A stretch of 42,127 nt of DNA from assembly GCA_001970955.1 (NCBI GenBank), contig MPUH01000640.1, positions 1-42,127 on the forward strand, in the 5' to 3' direction. How positions within the stretch are numbered: position 1 is the stretch's first letter; each line of letters opens with the position of its first letter. The position numbers were made by a program, and so were the translations under genes. This DNA is from Stentor coeruleus (lineage: Eukaryota; Ciliophora; Heterotrichea; Heterotrichida; Stentoridae). The notes below the pieces were generated by a model. The model was not told where the DNA came from and searched no databases. It saw nothing but the letters and a program-made list of their open reading frames with translations. Below, one piece after another: positions 39,167 to 42,127 of the stretch.

Positions 39167-40513
39167 TTATTGCGTATATTTCCTTGGACTAGCAACAAAA
39201 GATCTATTCGCCCTTTTTTCAGGAGACTCTTTTTCTAATCTAGGCCTTGCTGCAGTCAAAGGACTTTTCCTTTGTCCTAAATTATTCTTGCTGACCCTCG
39301 CGCTATATATAAATTACTCTATTCTTGGAAACATCATCGGTTTTTTCACTACAACTCTTCCACGTGGTGTTTCATTTTTCACTTGTAAAATTTCTTTTCT
39401 CTCTTCAGTCTTTATAGCTTCCTCACTATCAGAGCTTGCAAATCCGCTTAAAGTATGTTTATATTTCATTAAATGCTCAGTTATTTTTACTAAATTCCAC
39501 CTTTTACTAGGAACCTTTCTTAGCATAGCTTTTATCAATTTATGCCAAGGTTTAGGTATATTAGGTCCAAGTTCAGCATATTCACATTTGAGGATTTTTT
39601 TTACAATTTCTTCTCTTGTCGCTGCGGCAAAAGGTAATACACCAGTAACTAAAGCATAAAATATACACCCCATACTCCAAACATCTAATGCTATATTCGC
39701 CCTGTTATCAACACCAGAAAGTACTTCAGGGGCTATATATAATAAAGATCCAGCATCACTTCTTTCCCCACTAACACCTAAAGAATATATACTCGATATT
39801 CCAAAATCAACAATTTTTAATGATTTATAACTTTTATCAGTAAATAATATGTTCTCCAGCTTTAGATCTCTGTGTATAACCGCTGAATTGTGACAGTATC
39901 TTATAGCTTCAGAAATCTGACAGGCTAAATCATAGATTTTTTCTTCAGGTAAAGGGTGGTTTTTTTGTAAATAATCTTTAAGCTCACCACCTGAACAGTA
40001 TTCCATTACAAAACATATTTTATCATCACAATCAAATGTATCTATAAGGTCAACTATTGATGAGTGTTTTAATTTCCGTAATACACCAATTTCTGTGTAG
40101 ACTCTTTTAACATCTTCAGGACTTATAATACGATATAAGTCTATGAATTTGATGGCTACAAGCTTTTTTGTGACTTTGTGTTCGTATAAGTGAACTGAAC
40201 CAAAACCCCCAACACCTAATGTGCTGATTTTCTCATAGACAGCTAGACTAGAACTTTTGTTGAATTTTTTTCCTTGAGAAATAAACAAAGGCTCGTCTGG
40301 ATTCATGAACTCGATATCGTCATCTGATAATTCTCCACCTCTTGAATCGTACAGTTTGCATTTTATGTGAGAAGGAATTATGAGTTTTTCTTTGCAGTCA
40401 CTAAGAATTTCTCTTATGCTCTTTCGTTTGTGGATCAGCACTTCACAGCTTTTCTCGATATTTTCATTAAGAATGACTGTGATCTAACTTGCTATTACAT
40501 TATGCGACTCCAT
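39167..40513 (-). CDS. Protein kinase with N-terminal ubiquitin/DCX-like domain, three exons (join complement 40499..40513, 39318..40483, 39167..39302)
   Basis: 438 residues after removing two 15-nt introns. Exon 1 is only five codons (MESHN). Spliced, the protein begins MESHNITVILNENIEKSCEV, then IKCKLYDSRGGELSDDDIEF, a small beta-grasp-like domain (about 5-75) resembling doublecortin, PB1 or ubiquitin-like folds. The kinase is complete: glycine loop LGVGGFGSV (about 94), VAIK (Lys117), HRDLKLEN (209-216), DFG (231-233) and APE (256-258). Kinase group is uncertain (CAMK/ULK-like). The C-terminal tail, completed by exon 3, is basic and Ser/Pro-rich (KSPLTAARPRLEKESPEKRA). It ends TAA. Confidence 0.88.
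39303..39317 (-). other. 15-nt intron GTAATTTATATATAG
   Basis: A at position 10. Without removal the kinase frame ends at TAA inside the intron; with it, a basic tail of 45 residues is added. Confidence 0.85.
40484..40498 (-). other. 15-nt intron GTAATAGCAAGTTAG
   Basis: A at position 10. It contains an in-frame TAG and TAA-like sequence and separates a five-codon ATG exon from the main kinase exon. Without it the main exon has no ATG before the beta-grasp-like domain. Confidence 0.82.
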
Positions 40514-40550
40514 TTATATATTTAATATAATATTAATTCATTAAATGCTA

Positions 40551-41786
40551 TTAGTTAGTGTACTTTTTAAGCACTATCGAGCCAAAAGCAGTCCCATCAT
40601 AGTTGACGCTATTGGCAACCACACCTGTTAAATCTTTTTTCACTGGGTTCGTGACAAAGTTCACATTTCCATTCACAGGATTTGTAAGGTTTCTTATTGG
40701 TGGAATCATCCCTTTATGAAGAGAATATGCAGCAACAGCAACATTAACTGAACTTGATGCAGAGTTCAAATGTCCAATTGACCCTTTAATAGCACTGACA
40801 TCAACTTTTTTCCCAAATAATTGTTCAATAGCATTAGCTTCACCTTCATCCCAATTTCCATATCCAGGAGCATCAGCAAAAACAGCATCAACATGATTAT
40901 CCCGAATAGCCCTTTTCATAGTCCTCAACATACCAGTTCCAGCTTTAGCAGTCTCATCACCACCTTCAGAAAGCATAGAATATCCAACAACTTCAGCATA
41001 AATATGCGCTCCACGTTTAAGTGCATGTGATAATTCTTCAAGTATAACACATCCAGCACCGATACCATAAACCCAACCATTACGAGCTTTATCAAAAGGC
41101 CTTGAAGCTTCTTCTGGGTTTTTATCAACTTGAAGATTAAAGCCATAGTTACCTTTAATCAATGAGTCATAAACTAAAGCATCAAAATCATGTTCAGCAC
41201 TTCCTGCAATCATAACATCAGCTTCACCAAAGCCAACAGTTCTAAATGCATCACCAATAGCATTAGTCCCAGTGCAGTTACCTGAAACTATAGAATTAGA
41301 AAAACCACATATATGATGAGGGATGGTCACTGAGCCTACAATCATACTTGGGATAAGTTTTGTAAGGATAATTCTATCTAATCTTCCATAACCATGTTTA
41401 ACAACTTCTCTATGAGCAATACTGATATCTGGAGAACTAGTTCTTGCACTTCCATACATTATCCCTGTACGTGTATATTCCTCTTCATTTGATGGCTTCC
41501 ATTTAGCATCTTCTAAAGCAGTCCAAGCGGTACATACACCTAAAGCATGATACATAGATTTTACAGTTCCTGCTTTTTTCTTCCAAAGCTCTAAATCCCA
41601 ACCGTCTAAAGGACCTCCGCTTTGAATCTTGATTTGGCTTAGGAATTCCATGTCTGATTCAGTCAATTTACGGATGAAATTTTTCTTTTCGAGTAAACCT
41701 TGGAATGTTGCTTCGATTGTTGGTCCTGCGGGAGTCACAGCGCTTATACCTGTTATAACAACACGTTTAGGCAAGACCCCTGACAT
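40551..41786 (-). CDS. KAS I/II-type beta-ketoacyl synthase homologue lacking one catalytic His
   Basis: 411 residues, the length of bacterial and mitochondrial KAS II (FabF/OXSM). The thiolase fold is clear: RVVITGISAVTPAG, the nucleophile region VSGNCTGTNAIGDAF (Cys171), ADVMIAGSAEHDFDAL, ASRPFDKARNGWVYGIGAGC and KGSIGHLNSASSSVNVA (Lys334, His339). The first catalytic His, normally in NAHGTST, is absent: the text is FADAPGYGNWDEGEA, Pro307 (codon CCT). The C-terminal GFGGTN-like motif is also divergent (VNYDGTAFG). Loss of this His is known in non-elongating ketosynthases of polyketide assembly lines, so it may bind acyl groups without condensing them. No clear mitochondrial signal. The start lies near the right part of the window, complete to TAA. 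Confidence 0.9.
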   Translation of the reverse strand: MSGVLPKRVVITGISAVTPAGPTIEATFQGLLEKKNFIRKLTESDMEFLSQIKIQSGGPLDGWDLELWKKKAGTVKSMYHALGVCTAWTALEDAKWKPSNEEEYTRTGIMYGSARTSSPDISIAHREVVKHGYGRLDRIILTKLIPSMIVGSVTIPHHICGFSNSIVSGNCTGTNAIGDAFRTVGFGEADVMIAGSAEHDFDALVYDSLIKGNYGFNLQVDKNPEEASRPFDKARNGWVYGIGAGCVILEELSHALKRGAHIYAEVVGYSMLSEGGDETAKAGTGMLRTMKRAIRDNHVDAVFADAPGYGNWDEGEANAIEQLFGKKVDVSAIKGSIGHLNSASSSVNVAVAAYSLHKGMIPPIRNLTNPVNGNVNFVTNPVKKDLTGVVANSVNYDGTAFGSIVLKKYTN

Positions 41787-42092
41787 TTATATAACGGATA
41801 ATTTTGGATTTAGTTTTAGATGTGTGATAGGAATATTGAGATCTTTTTATTAATGCTATGCTTAAGTTGAAAAGGTTTGATGTATTTTTTTTAGTTAAAA
41901 ATTTAGAATGGATATTGAAGAGTTTTATAGAAAAATAATAGGTTTTTATAGTTTAGGAATATTGATTCAATTGGGTTTAGGGTGTATGTGGATGATAATA
42001 AGACAATTATAGATTTGTTAAGAGTTTAAATAGAATATTATATTTTTTTAAGATATCAACTTTAAGTCCTAATTATGCTTAGCTAATTATTC
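41787..42092. other. Intergenic, AT-rich
   Basis: No gene, RNA or repeat recognised. It contains the upstream region of the ketosynthase gene. Confidence 0.6.
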
Positions 42093-42127
42093 TTAATCAT
42101 TTTGAGGTAGACCGTCTGGGTATTTAA
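42093..42127 (-). CDS. Possible C-terminal end of a minus-strand gene cut by the window
   Basis: One minus-strand frame from the right edge reads KYPDGLPQND followed by TAA. The residues look like a protein tail and the gap to the next gene fits local spacing, but 11 codons is too little to be sure. Confidence 0.25.
   Translation of the reverse strand, partial: KYPDGLPQND

Noticed and set aside
1..42127. Use of a ciliate code in which TAA/TAG mean Gln, or TGA means Trp
   Set aside because: Recognisable proteins end at TAA or TAG at the usual family length and contain no internal TGA once the 15-nt introns are removed. The standard code fits.
1..42127. CRISPR arrays, insertion sequences, rRNA genes, bacterial operons
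   Set aside because: No regular spaced repeats, transposase genes, rRNA sequence or Shine-Dalgarno-like pattern were seen. Genes are eukaryotic.

Overview
The window looks like macronuclear DNA from a heterotrich ciliate, most likely Stentor. It is very AT-rich and its genes are single reading frames or frames cut by introns of exactly 15 nt. Seven such introns can be placed in five genes. Each begins GTA or GTG, ends TAG and has A at position 10. Genes end with TAA or TAG at family-typical lengths and tryptophan is TGG, so the standard code is in use. Both tiny introns and the standard code are known for Stentor; the genus assignment is inference.

Layout. 0-5.5 kb: a WD40 protein cut by the left edge (-), a small protein with a predicted beta-sandwich (-) and a two-exon coiled-coil protein (+). 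5.8-8.6 kb: a papain-like protein (+), a polyprenyl diphosphate synthase (+) and a four-pass membrane protein (-) whose stop codon overlaps that of the synthase. 8.6-10.4 kb: no intact gene; a decayed reading frame and tRNA-Asn(GTT). 10.5-15 kb: an EF-hand protein, a VTT/TMEM64-type membrane protein, a Trm11-like tRNA methyltransferase and an ankyrin protein (all +). 15.1-16 kb: a Sel1-repeat protein and a C2H2 zinc-finger protein (-). 16.2-19 kb: a tight + cluster of a Pus9/RPUSD2-like pseudouridine synthase, the AP-4 sigma subunit and a three-exon TPR-like protein, with gaps of 37 and 10 nt. 20.3-22 kb: a FAAH-like amidase. 22.5-28 kb (-): a small unknown protein, an LRRC45-like centrosomal protein and a long coiled-coil protein. 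28-29.2 kb (+): an unknown basic protein and a Rab11-like pseudogene. 29.4-35.9 kb (-): an IQ/MORN-repeat protein with a lipidation-type N-terminus, a BLUF-fold (TEX47-like) protein, a SOAT/DGAT-type MBOAT protein and the calcineurin A catalytic subunit. 37-39.1 kb (+): a DUF229 phosphatase/sulfatase-superfamily protein. 39.2-41.8 kb (-): a three-exon protein kinase and a KAS-type ketosynthase. The far right edge may hold the tail of another - gene.

The genes are mostly unrelated housekeeping, membrane, trafficking, cytoskeletal and signalling functions; I see no operon-like pathway. Three otherwise intact enzymes have lost a catalytic histidine: papain-like (Phe), SOAT-like (Cys) and ketosynthase (Pro). 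A BLUF-fold protein keeps Tyr and Asn but has His at the flavin-contacting Gln. Two genome-scale patterns stand out: TGA is never used as a terminator in 26 genes, and the sense strand is C-rich around gene starts and G-rich toward 3' ends. Three single-N positions are each flanked by a short identical duplication and are best read as assembly joins.
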